This document shows, in pieces, positions 20,664 through 31,961 of a DNA stretch of 58,360 bases. The notes below the pieces were generated by a model that saw only the letters and a program-made list of their open reading frames with translations, did not search any database and was not told the origin of the DNA. Every line of letters begins with the position of its first letter. Position 1 is the first letter of the stretch. Source of the stretch: Thoreauomyces humboldtii (Eukaryota > Chytridiomycota > Chytridiomycetes > Spizellomycetales > Powellomycetaceae); the NCBI GenBank assembly GCA_027596035.1, contig JADGJA010000045.1:1-58360 (forward strand), written 5' to 3'. The position numbers and the translations under genes are program-made.

Positions 20664-22200
20664 TCAGAATAGCTGCCAACACAGTCAAGAAAGAAACGGC
20701 AGATCAGGAAGCTGTTTCGTACACCAAAGGTCACGTCATTCTGCATGAACTTACAATCTTATAGGGGTAACTCTTATTTTTCAATCGAAAGAGGTAGATA
20801 AGCGCGGAGTACCCGATCAGGAAGGCGGCAACAAGTCTCCACGAATGTGAGATTTTATTTGCGTTCTTCCCCTGAACAATCTTGATGAGCAGTACAAATA
20901 CGATTGACAGCCCGGCATCTGCAGAGAGCGAAAGCAAGAAAGACAGACTCAGCATGGCATCTGGGCAACGCCCGCAAAGCGTGTGACTTACACAAAAACC
21001 CGGCTGCCTGAGTTTCAAAGACATACTGCTGAGTAAACTCTCGAGCCACTTTCCGGAGCTGGCCATTTTCATAGCCAAAGTAATTTGGCCTTCGAACCAC
21101 GTTCCACATGTGCCCTGATGCCATCAGCACGATCCAAGCCTTCGGAAACGAAGGGAGGCCTTTAGTCAGGCTTCCATCGGCGATGATGTGAACTAGAACC
21201 TTAATCACTCACAAGAAGAGCAATCATCCACAGATTCCGACTTTGCACTACGGGCAGAATATACTCGTGGCGGTAGTGCCACGTGGCCGTGACAATCCCG
21301 ATGCTGGACAAAGCGTACATGGCGAGCTTTGGATAGAATGAAAAGTCGATCGGCGCTCGAAGCGTGAACTGCATGCATGAAGTAGAAGAAGGCAGATGAG
21401 CACATCGCCCGCAAACGACGCTTTAGGAACTTGCGAACTAACCTGGACGTCGCATTTGCTTTGGACGTACTGATGTAGGTCGGCTGCGTATTTGCTAAGG
21501 ACGAAAGTGACCTTACGTTGGCAAGCCGGCCGTCGAGCGGCCTCTGAGCAGGACCACCAACCTTTTCTTTGCATCAAAGTTCTGCATGCGACCTCCGTCC
21601 GCATTCGGTCCGATGGTTGGCGGAAAGTAGAACACGGTGGGCACGGCCTGCACCAGCACTCTTTTGAAAACGTCGCGACTGGTCGCGTACTCCATTTGTG
21701 CAAAATATATGCGCTTGGGTGTACCGAAATCTCGCCAAGAGGTGGCTACCGCATCGTATTGAGGCTTGTACTCTCTAAGAGCGAGTGCGAGAGCGTCAAG
21801 GGTCTCTCAGGTGCTAGAGACGGGCGAGACGTCTAAGATTCGGCGTCTCACCTTGTTCTCTCAGAATAGAGGAGAAAAGGTTCGGTTTGCTTCTCTACCT
21901 GCAGGGTTCACAGGAGTAGGAAGGAGACACTGCGGTCATGACAACAAAGATGGAGTAGTTCCGGGTTGCCGATGTTACGATATCGAACTCGGTCTCGTTG
22001 AGAGAGAAGGCAGGACCCTGTCGGAGCTTTGATTCGAGCAACTTAATCTGAGCATCGTTATCGAGCTGGGGGTCGATTGAATCATCGAGTTCTGGCGTTT
22101 CCAGCTGCAGGTCGGCTGCGACGGGCATAGATGAAAGGAGCAGAGATAGCGCCGAGAGAAGCAGGAGAAGTCGCAGCGGGGATCGCCATAGGTACGGCAT
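20664..22200 (-). CDS. OST3: oligosaccharyltransferase subunit Ost3/Ost6
   Basis: Predicted 347 aa in seven exons: 22200-21899, 21774-21562, 21494-21443, 21368-21213, 21139-20992, 20918-20755, 20672-20664. A signal peptide (about residues 1-29) is followed by a lumenal thioredoxin-like domain with RNYSIFVVMTA and the active-site motif Cys97-Glu-Pro-Cys100, then YKPQYDAVATSW and PTVFYFPPT, and four predicted membrane helices with the family segment GHMWNVVRRPNY. Ost3/6 oxidoreductases form transient disulfides with nascent chains so that OST can reach sequons. The last exon codes for only Leu-Phe-stop, giving the end YPYKILF, like the conserved fungal YPFKxLF end. An alternative upstream ATG (22239) would add 13 residues before the signal. 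Confidence 0.94.
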
Positions 22201-22590
22201 GCCAGCGAAAGTCCTTCCGTGAGATTTGCGGGGGTACATATCCTCCGCGAAACCCAAGAACTTTTATTCTGAGCACCTAACCGAGACCAGTGGAATGAGT
22301 TTTCGAACGATGCATGTCCTACGGATTCCATTGCTCACCTCCACCCACCCCGAAGGTGTCCAGTAGAATTGCGATGATCGTACCGCTGCAGGGGATTTCC
22401 GCTGGTCAAGAGATTTCCGCTGCAGAATCAAAGAGTTCATGACTCACACGCCTTTCCATCACGTCCATCCATCCACACAGGAGGCAGAGGCTCCCCAACT
22501 TTCCTAGGAAACCACTTACGCGACAGTTCTCACCCGCATTCTTCTGCGCTGAGGGTCCTCCCGCGGTATCGCGCCTTTCGGCACCTCGTC
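22201..22590. other. divergent promoter region OST3/RNH1
   Basis: 390 bases between two divergent starts. No gene, TATA box or clear repeat is seen, apart from a CCATCCATCC tract near 22460. Confidence 0.5.
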
Positions 22591-23547
22591 ATGCCAAACC
22601 CCGGCTCTCGCTCCCACAAAGGCCCGGCAAAGCCAAAGTTTTATGCTGTTCGAAGGGGATTCAACCCTGGCGTTTATGATTCATGGTACGTCTCAGAAAT
22701 ACCCGTGCGAGCCTTTCCCAGGCTTTCAGGTTCCTCCTGACACTCGTTCTTTAGGCCCATATGCCAGCAAAATATAACGGGCTTCCGAAAAGCCGAGTTC
22801 AAGTCCTTCGCGACCAGAGTGGAAGCAGAGATCTTTGTCCACGGGGGACATGCCGCCATCAATGCGCAAGAAAGTGCCGGTAGTACCGGGTCGACGTCCT
22901 CGTTGGTGTTCAACGCCAAAAAACTATACCCAACCAACCAGGAGGTCGATCCAGACGGCGACGTGGAGGACGGCAACGACGCGCCTTGGAGTTCCGCAGG
23001 GGATGCGGCCGACTGTCTCGCTGCCCTCCACGCCTCTCCCGAAGCCAACCAGACCGTCGATCCACCTCTGTTCGTGTTCACGGATGGATCCTGTCTGGGC
23101 AACGGGAGGGCGAGCGCAAAGGCTGGCATCGGAGTCTACTTTGGCGAGGAGGATCCACGGAACATCAGCGAACGTCTGCCCGGAACTCCGCAGACCAACA
23201 ATCGTGCCGAGCTCCTGGCCGTCATCCGAGCCATCCGGGCCGCGTATCCCGGATCCAATCCCAACCATCCCGATCTCCCTCGACGTCTGGTCGTCTACTC
23301 GGACTCGCAGTACATGCGGGACGGGATATCAAAGTGGCTACCAGGATGGAAGAGGAAGAACTGGAAGACGAGCACGGGATCGGACGTCAAGAACAAGGAT
23401 CTCTGGGTCCAGCTCGAGTTCCTCAAGGATCGATTCAAAGATCGCATCGAGTTTGTCTACGTGCCGGCTCATTCCAATGTTCCTGGGAACGAGAGCGCAG
23501 ATGCGCTGGCGAAGCTCGGCGCTCAACAGAGAAGGATCGCGGCGTAA
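22591..23547 (+). CDS. RNH1: ribonuclease H1
   Basis: Predicted 295 aa, exons 22591-22685 and 22755-23547. The N-terminal hybrid-binding domain (viroplasmin fold) reads KFYAVRRGFNPGVYDSW, then ITGFRKAEFKSF; the intron splits the Trp codon. After an acidic/Ala linker comes the catalytic domain with FTDGSC (Asp142), NNRAELLAV (Glu184), YSDSQYM (Asp215) and ESADALAK (Asp281), the full DEDD set, plus the WLPGWKRKNWKTS basic handle. It degrades RNA in RNA-DNA hybrids in nucleus or mitochondria. No clear presequence is seen at the chosen start. It converges on the ThrE-family gene with 104 bases between stops. Confidence 0.95.
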
Positions 23548-23651
23548 AACACTAGTTCCTTGCGGTTTGCCCGTGCATCGCATATGTCACTATATTATAA
23601 TTAGAGGAGCAACACGCAGCTGTATAGTAATGTCCCGTCTACATCCGACGG

Positions 23652-26600
23652 CTAAAAGTGGAGATTTTCGATCACGGGTCCTCTCCGTTTTCCTCCACCG
23701 CCCATCATCCGCATGGCTGGCAACGGAATCACCACCGAAGCCATGAAAAGCCCGAGACCAAGGCTGAGACCGACAGACAACACACCAGCGGACAGCCCGA
23801 GCCCGTCTACGACATTTTCCGACCCTTCAATCATCTTCATGATGCCGCGAACTGCAAGACCACCTGGGAATAATGTCGAAAGACCTCCGAGATCGTTGAC
23901 AATGGCAGGGGAACCAGACCACTTTGCGTGCACATTGCTGGAGACTCCTACTGCAAAAGAAGCGATAGCGACGGCAAGATTCTCGGAGAACGATTTTGCA
24001 GCAGCGTTGTAGGCCGCCCATCCGATGGCAGAGATCACAGTCATACCAGGGAGTTGAAGCGGGTGCGCGCTGATGCTCATGGAAAGCGCCAGACTTGTTG
24101 GCAGGAACAAGGCGAGCTGGACGTAGGGGCCGAGTGCGGTCGGGCACACGTCGGGCTGGTTTGCGGGCACCTTCGGGATATCCCAGACGCCGGCGGCCAG
24201 GGTGGCTCCAAGATCGAGTCCATAGCCGATGAGACCTGTCATAACCACTCCGAAAGCGAGACGTGCCACGCCAGCAGACATTTTTCGCGTCGCGAGTTCC
24301 ACTAGCGCTAATGTGATCTAGAGCGAAAACCCAGTCAGGATCAACCACAAGCGTTCCTCTAAAGAGACAGCATACCGTAACACCCTGGAGCAAAAACATA
24401 ACCGATGAAAGTATGGAAGCGGAATAACAAAGTGGTATGCCAAAGTGAATCAGAGATCGTACTGCAAAGGACACGATTACGGCTCCCATGAACTACGAAG
24501 AGCGATAAGTTGGAGATCGTTGAACGTACAATGCTGATCGACGCCACGAACCTCGTAAACCTTATCCAGTGTGCGTTGTCCTTCGCACCATCCCCCCAAG
24601 TATGCGACCATTGTCCCAAGGATCCCGGAAACGAGAACATCCGCCCATCCGCCGCCAAAAAAGAGCCCCGCACCACCACCAGACGCAGCTCCGGCAATTA
24701 AATATTGCGACCACTGCAAAGCCCGTTTAGCTACCGCATACACAAGTGTTGAGAGGCGAGTCCAGTCCGCTTACCTCCGGGTAGTAATCTGGCAGAGAAA
24801 CAATCTGCTTGAGCCTCTGAGCAGCATCCTCTACAGCAATGAGCTCAAAAGCGTCAGCCAATGCGCTCGCCGAAGCCGCAGCTTTTTTAGCGGCCTTCGG
24901 ATCGGTCTTGAGGGTTTTTTCTGCGGAGGGATCGACGGCAGAAACGGATGTCGTCTCTGGATCTCGCTTTGCGGGCGCCTTTCCCCGACGCTTTGAATGT
25001 GATAAGCTACTCTCGTCGCAGCCGCTCTCCGAATCGGAAGACGACGATCCCGGCTTTCTCGCCGCCGCCCTCTTCTTTGCTGCTTCTCTCGCCGTGGTGC
25101 TGAAAAACCCCTGTCCGTAACTCGCCAAATCCAAGATCCATTGCCTGATATCCATATCGTCGTCATCATCGTCCGATCCGATCGCAGGTTCGTCACGATG
25201 GTCAGGAATATCGGTATCAGGCGAGGCGGTCAACACGGAAGGCGGCGGCCGTTCAGGGTTGCTCGCTCGTTTACGTCCCTTGAAGACATCGGAAAGGAGG
25301 GAGCTCGAGCGTCCAAGATCTCCGAGCCTATTCTTTCGTTCATCCTTCCGGCGCAAACCAGCGGTAAACGAGCCTACCGATCCCATCGTCGCAGCGCGGA
25401 GCAGACCTGGTCGTAAGCCCGACGAACGCCGGTCGAGGCCAGCCTCCAGGTCCGCGTCGGACCGCGGCCGATTCCTTGCAAGGCTACCGCGAGGTCCATC
25501 GCTGGACCCATAGGACGCTACCCGCCTCGCCAGTTGGTCGCACAACTCCAGTTTGTACATGTCCATGGAAGAAGAGACCCTGAGAGCATGTCAGGTCAAC
25601 AAAAGAAAGAGAACCGTCAAGCAATGTATGTGTCTTACGGGAAGAAGAGGGGATACGCAGCGGGTTCGTCACGGTATCGAAATGACACGAACACGTGCGT
25701 GGGAAAGCATTCGAAGTGGGCCTCGTGTCCCAATCCCTTTGCGACCTGCGCCATATGATACATGAGGGAGTGACTCGGCGTGCCGTATGCATATAGAGCC
25801 GATGCCAGCTGAACTAGGAACGCCTGCATGAAAGCGCTTAGCTTCGCATCCTATTTTTTCGGTGGTCCACGGACAGTAGGGCCCCTTCCTATACCTGGGT
25901 CTCGCTCATGGACATGTCCCGCAGATTTCCGGGTTTCGTCCTCGTCCTGCTGACGCTGTGATGCTCAGTCAATTTCCGCTCCTCCTTTTCACGGAGTGAT
26001 CTGCTTCTCTGATTCTCTGGGTTGGCGGAGAGAAATCGATCGAGAAGCGTCAAGATCTTCTCGGGTTCGACGGGTTCCAGGAGAGGTTCTTCGTCCATGT
26101 TCCTCGGCGACATACTGGAACGTTTTACAGGCGTGGGAATGGCGAGCTCGTGTAGCAGGGCTATGGATGGAACTGCTTCCTTCTTCGCGCAGTGTGTGAG
26201 CAAAAAATATTGACCTGTACCTCCTGTGACGGCAGGTCATCCAGTACCACACCCCTAGCCCTAACGATGGGAAGAGAGCGGCCAGAAGCGGTCAGTTGTG
26301 GTCGCAAAACGGCCAGCTGAGTCGCTGTCAGACACTCACCCGATAAACTTCGCTGCGTGTACAAGACATGTCTGCAGTGAGCCCTGTGATTTCGTGACAG
26401 GGATGCTATGGTCATGCATTTTTGCAATAGACTTTGCAATCTGGTCGGCTTCCTGCGTGGGGACCGGCGGCGCGCGGCGGTCCGCGTAGCAGCCGAGACG
26501 GCGATAACGGTCAGTAAGATCCAGTGCAGCCCGCGAGGATAAATAACTGTCATAAGTAAGAGAACGAGAAGAGTGAATGCTCTTGCGTTTCTGCTCATGG

Positions 26601-26694
26601 CGTGCACGACATCCAACTGTTACATCAATCCCCTTCTCTCCGCCAGCTTTGATATTTTGATGCTGTGGACGACGCTTGCTTTCGCCACGACCAT
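23652..26694 (-). CDS. ThrE/Prm10-family polytopic membrane protein
   Basis: Predicted 846 aa from nine exons: 26694-26624, 26546-26340, 26260-26221, 26182-25895, 25823-25639, 25579-24775, 24713-24552, 24492-24376, 24317-23652. The membrane part has two families of domains: a first half with AFLVQLASALYAYGTPSHSL and FPTHVFVSF, and a C-terminal set of about ten helices with FCYSA-like LCYSASILSS, ELATRKMSAG, ANVHAKW-like NVHAKWSGSP and FPGGLAVRG. This matches the ThrE (DUF1212) family of amino-acid exporters and fungal pheromone-regulated Prm10. Substrate is unknown. A long acidic/Ser insertion (residues about 250-500) lies inside the first half. The first three exons and the 38-nt intron before exon 4 are less certain; the core from 26113 onward is solid. 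Confidence 0.82.
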
Positions 26695-27251
26695 CCTGGC
26701 AGCATTCGCCTCCGCGTTGCCAATGGACGCTCGCAATCACAGCGTAAACCACGCCAGCTGGCGGTCGTCTCGCAGCCACTTCCAAGATTATGCGGTTCTC
26801 CCGAAACAACCAAGCTCGGGACGAAAGCTGCCCGCACGATGTCCATGCGGATCGACTCATCGACTCCAAAACCACCTCATCGACATGCGTTCCTTCCGGC
26901 ACCTCTGAGTATCCTCCTCTTCCGGCCATATTACGCCGGCGGATTGGCGAGGAACCAACGAACCTCTCGAGATCAAGACCATCAGGGAGCAGTTCGAGAT
27001 TCATTGCCTCCCATCCCCTTGCATCAACATAGAATCTTTGTGCTTTTCGATCTAATAAACTCAAAAAGCACCATATACGCATCTTCGTTGTTTCCATCTT
27101 ATCAGTAAGATGTGAGTCGTCAAGTCAGTCTTGAGCCACAGGGCCGCAGCCTTGCAATCCGGATTTTCGACGGTTCCTGGGACTGACGGCGGGCTGACGG
27201 CGCACCCTGCCCTTTTTGCATTCCTTCGCGATTGGACATCTACTGTTGGCC
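26695..27251. other. unresolved upstream region of the ThrE-family gene
   Basis: On the minus strand one reading frame stays open from 27097 to 26336, but its 5' part is not in the frame used by the spliced model. The frame of the model stays open upstream of its ATG as far as a stop near 26737, so a further 5' exon of the ThrE-family gene is possible. The last bases are the probable promoter of the LYR gene. Confidence 0.35.
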
Positions 27252-27545
27252 ATGCCTGCCTCAACGACCGCCTTTCACCGAGACTCCCTTGCCCTTTTCC
27301 GTACTGCACTTAGGACTATCCGCCTGCAGAGTGGCACCACTGGCGGTTCCTCACTTGCCTCAAAATCTGAAAACGGAGCCGTCATGTACCGGAACGATCC
27401 TTACCGTCGCAAGCTCGCGTCCAACGTGCGGCAGCTGTTCGAGCTCTATAGGGGGGAGGAGGATCCAGTGCGGATAAATCAGCTCATCGAGGATGGGAAG
27501 TTCGATTGCGAGGTGCTCAGCGACTTGAGTCGTTCTGGAAAGTAG
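27252..27545 (+). CDS. LYR-motif mitochondrial protein (LYRM2-like)
   Basis: Single-exon 97-aa protein. The N-terminal part has an L-F-R variant of the LYR tripeptide (SLALFRTALRTIRL), followed by YRRKLASNVRQLFELYRGEEDPVRINQLIEDG, the usual arrangement of a three-helix Complex1_LYR domain. The EED.xxI..LI..G ending recalls LYRM2 more than ISD11 or FMC1, but I would not assign a member firmly. LYR proteins bind acyl-ACP in the mitochondrial matrix and assist Fe-S cluster or respiratory complex assembly. A spacer of about 20 residues between helix 1 and 2 is longer than usual. It is convergent with the MBP1-like gene. Confidence 0.75.
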   Translation: MPASTTAFHRDSLALFRTALRTIRLQSGTTGGSSLASKSENGAVMYRNDPYRRKLASNVRQLFELYRGEEDPVRINQLIEDGKFDCEVLSDLSRSGK

Positions 27546-27925
27546 GGCGCGACGAAAGGCGGAGGGAACGGGGGAGGTCTAACTACTGCAACGAGTTTGG
27601 CGAGGGCGAGCCATGATAGCTCTTCGGTACGCCCCTACTTGGGAAGCGACCACCGGAGGCTCACGTGGCCAGGGACCAGAGTCAGCCGACAGTATAAACG
27701 TCAACGGCGCTCAAGCTTCGGCCGCCATCGCGAGTTCCGCAGCATGCGAGAATCATGTCACTAGTTTTCGGGCGAATCCAGATCGTTCGTATGAATGATT
27801 CACTTTCCATGTACGGTCAACAAGAGTACAAACCTCAGGCACGACGTTGATCAAGGCGATCAGGGCGTTACACTCGTGCATGTGTATATAGCTCTAGTTT
27901 ACAAAATACCAATTACACCGAAATC
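27546..27925. other. convergent intergenic region
   Basis: 3' sides of the LYR gene (+) and the MBP1-like gene (-). Short open frames on the plus strand show no family features. Confidence 0.45.
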
Positions 27926-30900
27926 TCAGACGACTATCAACGAATCATGGGACTCGTCCGTGATTCCAACGAGGGGGGCAATAAGCTCATCGACGGCCTC
28001 GAGGGGACACTGAACGCAAGCTGCAATGATCCTCCTAAACTTGTCATCTTTGCTTTTCCTTGACGCACGGATGTTGGCGAGGTCTTTCTGCACGGCCTTG
28101 CGAGCGCGCTCTGCCCGGGCGACGGCTTGCTGCAGCTGAATGAGCTCCCTCACAAGGTTGACTGACTGTTCCCGATGGGAACCCATGAAGAACGGCGGGG
28201 GCGGAGTAAGAACGATCTCATCTTGCAGGGTAGTGGAAGCGGAACCGCGGGGTGGAGTGGAAAAAGCAGCAGGACCTGGTGCGGTGTTCGATGTGACGCT
28301 GAAGCGCCGAACTTTGGACGCTGGTTCGTCGTCTTGGTCGGCTTTAGACGAAGCGTTACGCTTCCGCGTGTTCGCGTCGTCTGTTGTGAGTTCCATCACA
28401 TCTGCCAGCGCCTCAGCTGCCTGACGCGTTTCGGCCTCCTGAGCTGCTGCAGCAAGCACAGCCGCGCGATCAGCGACTCGCTTGTCAACACGCTCGCTGA
28501 GTTCGTCGGCGATATCGCAAAGCGTCTGCATCCGAGCACGCGCTCCCATCAGCTCCGAGAAATCCTGCCGCGAGTGATCAAGCTGCTGTCTTGCCGCAAC
28601 GTAAGCGTTTCCTTTCGGTTGCAGTAAAGTTTCGGTCAATCGATAGTGATCTAGTAAGCGCTTGCGGATCGCTTCCACGCCTGCACGGACCATCCCTGTC
28701 ACGGAGGGCTGCAATGTTGCCAGAACTTGACGCAAAGCGTGTCAATACCCTGTTGCAGCGTTGCATGAGCCAAATCTCGAGTATACTTACTTTTCTCTAC
28801 TCGTCCACCGTAAAATGCGTCGAGTTGTGCCATGGTTTGTTCGTGAAGATCGCGCGCGCCAGGGCGGCCGTTCGGAGGCCGCTCCAGGTCGTCGTACTCC
28901 GAGTCGTGATCTTCAGATTCCAGCCCCTCCTCCATATCCAAAAAGACATCCTCCGCGTCTTCATCCGGACAGCCCCCGTTTTCCTGCTCATAATCATATT
29001 CAGAGAGAGCGGCTTCACGCTCCTCTCGAGAGGGCTCGACGCAGTCGGGCGTTCGATACAGAAGGGCGAGAACGCGAGGGTCGCTCCGAGCGAGGTCGTT
29101 GGGTGTTTCGTTGTTTGCGTTGCTTAAATCGTGCGCTCCGCCGACGGCAAGAAGGATCCGCGCTAGTTGATAATTTCCTGTTCGACACGCGTAATGCAGA
29201 GCGGTGTTCCCGTGTATATCCTGTGCATTCACCACCTGTGGCACAAGGCTCGGGGCATCGGCGTACACCACCTCAAGTACGTTGACTAGCTGCCGAGCGT
29301 AGTAGGCACCTGCTGAGAAGAGATCCCGTCTTCGAGCTGCCCTCGCCGCGTGATGAAGTGCGGTACGCTTGTTTACGTCAACGATATGGACTGTATCGCT
29401 GAGGGCATCCGCAATCTGATTGAAAGTTTGGCTTTCGTAGCAGCCAAGGTAATATACCGCACGCATCAAAGGGGTTTCCCCGCCCTCCGCTACAATTCCA
29501 GTGTTTGCGCCAGCTGTAATCAAAGCATCGACTAATTTGGATCGACCCAATGCGGAAGCAAAGTGCAACAGCGTGCTGCGTCGCCGGGCGTCTACAACCA
29601 TATTGACGTCGATCTTTTTCGAATTCACGTACGGCCGCATACTCGCAATGATCTTGGGTATTTGAGAATCGCTGAATAGATACATATTTGACAACACTTC
29701 TTGTTGTCGTTGTTGAACCAGTTCGCGCCGAGCCTTAGCCTCAGGAGTTTCCTCAACAATTTCCTCGACGGGTTTCGCTTTGGCTTTACGTTGATCTGTA
29801 GGATGCCGTGAACGCGGAGCCGAAGATGCCTGGGAGCGCCGTGATGGACTTGGCTGGGCACCGTGATCTGCAATTCCGTTTTCCATGCCGAAGTCTTCCA
29901 AAAAGTCTGCATTCGGTTCCGATGCAGCGGGGGCCCCATGCGTTAGCGTTTGCGGATTTGGCGTTGCCAAAAGATTTTGGGAACCAGGTGGAGGCGGAAC
30001 GCCGCCGGTCGATTGTGCGTGTTGAAACGCAAGGCCAATGAGGTTCCACATCGCGAGTTGTTGGTACGTGCTCTGAACCGAAGGGGGAACGGAGACTGCT
30101 GGACCGGCGACGCTTGCCGCCAGAGAATCGGGTAGGTCTTGAGTATTGAGAAGAGCTTGAATGGTTTTGATGTAATTTTGAGCAGCAACCGGATCTTGCG
30201 CCGTACTTTCCAGAGGATTGGGTAAAGCCTCCTCGTTACCAGCGGCGGGCTGGCTTGCAAGGGGAGTGAAATTTTGGGCTGATGGGATTTCAGGGACCAA
30301 AGCAGGATCAGAGGAAAGTATCCTTTCTGGCGCGGTAACGGTAATCGGAACATTTGGTAGGGCAGGCGGATGGACGCCAAGAGTGTTGAGCAAATGATCC
30401 ATCTGAGCAGCCAGATTTACTGGCTGGCCATCTGGACCTATGGTGTTCTTCACTCCGATACGGCTAGCAAAATGTTCAGCGGCCTCTTCCCACGAGAAGG
30501 ATGGTGGTGGGGGATCGTTTCCGGTGGGAGGCGGGCGGCGCCTAACTTTTGGCTTTATGCGTGGTGGTGCTTGTGGCTGTCGTGATTGTGAACTACCATC
30601 GTCTGGGAGACCCGAAGAACCGCGCCGCGGCTTAGATTTGGTGGAGCCGGCTTGCGGTTCGAAGTCCAATAAGGGTTGTAACTGCTGTTTGACATTGTAT
30701 CTCTCGGCAAGATGTCTCCCCTCTTCCAAAGGTATCCTATGGCAGATGTGGGCAAAGGTTAGGCTCTGATACTTTGACCAGTAAGGCTATGCTCAAGTAG
30801 TTGCCCTTGATTGCATGCAGCCAGAGATCCTTCCTCAACGTGCATAGATCTTTTCTGCCCCGCACTTGCACAGAGAACCATGCACAAAGGATCTGACAGC

Positions 30901-31421
30901 AAGCTGGCAGAACATATCGATGTTCACATAGGTCTTAACATTGTGGGCAAATCTTAGACTTGCCGCCGATTGACGCATCGCCTGTCGCTACATGATCCCA
31001 GCGCCCTCCATGCCTTGTGCTCCCGCACACTTTCCACGATCAAGACCTACCAAGTGCCTTGGAACTTTCCGTATCCACCCTGGATCTTTTCATGATCCAG
31101 TCCGATCGTTCGATCGAGGATTTTAGTGCGTGAGTGTTTGTCGTATCCCGCCACCTTCAAGATTTGCGTGGCGTTCAGGTATGAGTCGGACATGCGTCGC
31201 ATGACCGGAATGTCCACCACCATCATTTCGTAGACCGGAACGCCACTGTAGATGGCAGAGTAGATGCCGGATCCTTTTTTCGGTTGCGTTGGAGGATTTT
31301 CGCCCGGAGATGTAGGTCTCAGATTAGTATCGGTTGGAGAGTGGGAAGGTGGAGTGTCATTGCTTTGAGACGACAAAAATGGGTCTTCCGGCCTTTGAGC
31401 ACCCCAGGGAGTAAAAGACAT
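27926..31421 (-). CDS. MBP1: APSES/ankyrin transcription factor, MBF subunit (Mbp1/Res-like)
   Basis: Predicted 1038 aa in three exons: 31421-31051, 30736-28791, 28725-27926. An APSES/KilA-N DNA-binding domain (residues about 50-150) contains AIYSGVPVYEM, YLNATQILKVAGYDK and KIQGGYGKFQGTW, continuing after a 314-nt intron as IPLEEGRHLAERYNV. A long Pro-rich linker follows, then ankyrin repeats (about 400-570) with STLLHFASALGRSKLVDALI and NTALHYACRTGNYQLARILL, an acidic segment, and a coiled-coil/helical C-terminus. This is the Mbp1/Swi4/Res layout: the DNA-binding subunit of MBF, which activates G1/S genes through MCB (ACGCGT) boxes and pairs with Swi6/Cdc10. The second junction (intron 28790-28726) is inferred from phase and the absence of a better acceptor. 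Confidence 0.92.
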
Positions 31422-31961
31422 GATGTCGAAGCCGCTGTGATGTTCCTTGCTCGAGTGTTGCCGTGAACGATCGAGTGACAGACAGTGCGGTTAGTTCAGA
31501 GGGATGAGGTCGACACGCAGTGGATTGCTTCTCGAGGCTAGGGATTTGAACCTTCTGTGCAGTCGAAAGGAGTACCTGCCTTCGATTCCGGATCGACGCA
31601 CTTCTGGAAACTCAAGACTGGAAAAGAGTTCCACACCGCGGAATCACTTGTTCAGCCCGAGATCCTTGGAGAATAGGGCGGTATCTTCAAGAGCGGGCCT
31701 ATAGAAAGGCTGTGCAAACTGCATTCATTGGGGGTTGTGCAAGTATAATTGCTTCTACTTCCGCACATCGGTAATGAAAGCGTTTTGTCGATAGCTGGCT
31801 AAAAAGGAGGGTTGCGTTTAGTCGAGCACTGCAGTGCTCTACATAACGATAGGCAGGTGGCCATGTATAGGGACAGTTATTATTTGTGAGTATATCCGTT
31901 CTGGACAGCTCTGATGGTTGAGGTTGCTAACGGTCGTCGGTTGTGGAAGGCACAAGTCGCC
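31422..31961. other. intergenic, MBP1 upstream region
   Basis: 540 bases upstream of the MBP1-like gene and downstream of the ZC2HC1-like stop codon. No gene is recognised. A TTCAAATC word on the minus strand near 31546 looked like a tRNA T-loop but has no stem. Confidence 0.5.

Noticed and set aside
22835..23746. 303-residue plus-strand frame within RNase H1
   Set aside because: The RNase H1 frame contains the HBD and full DEDD catalytic set; this one is a shifted shadow.
26573..26908. hydrophobic plus-strand open frame (MNALAFLLMAC...)
   Set aside because: It is antisense to the upstream exons of the ThrE-family gene, which join in phase. The run of hydrophobic residues is a reverse-complement effect.
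31535..31560. possible tRNA T-loop on the minus strand (GGTTCAAATCCC)
   Set aside because: The five-base T-stem does not pair, and no acceptor, D or anticodon stems can be drawn around it.
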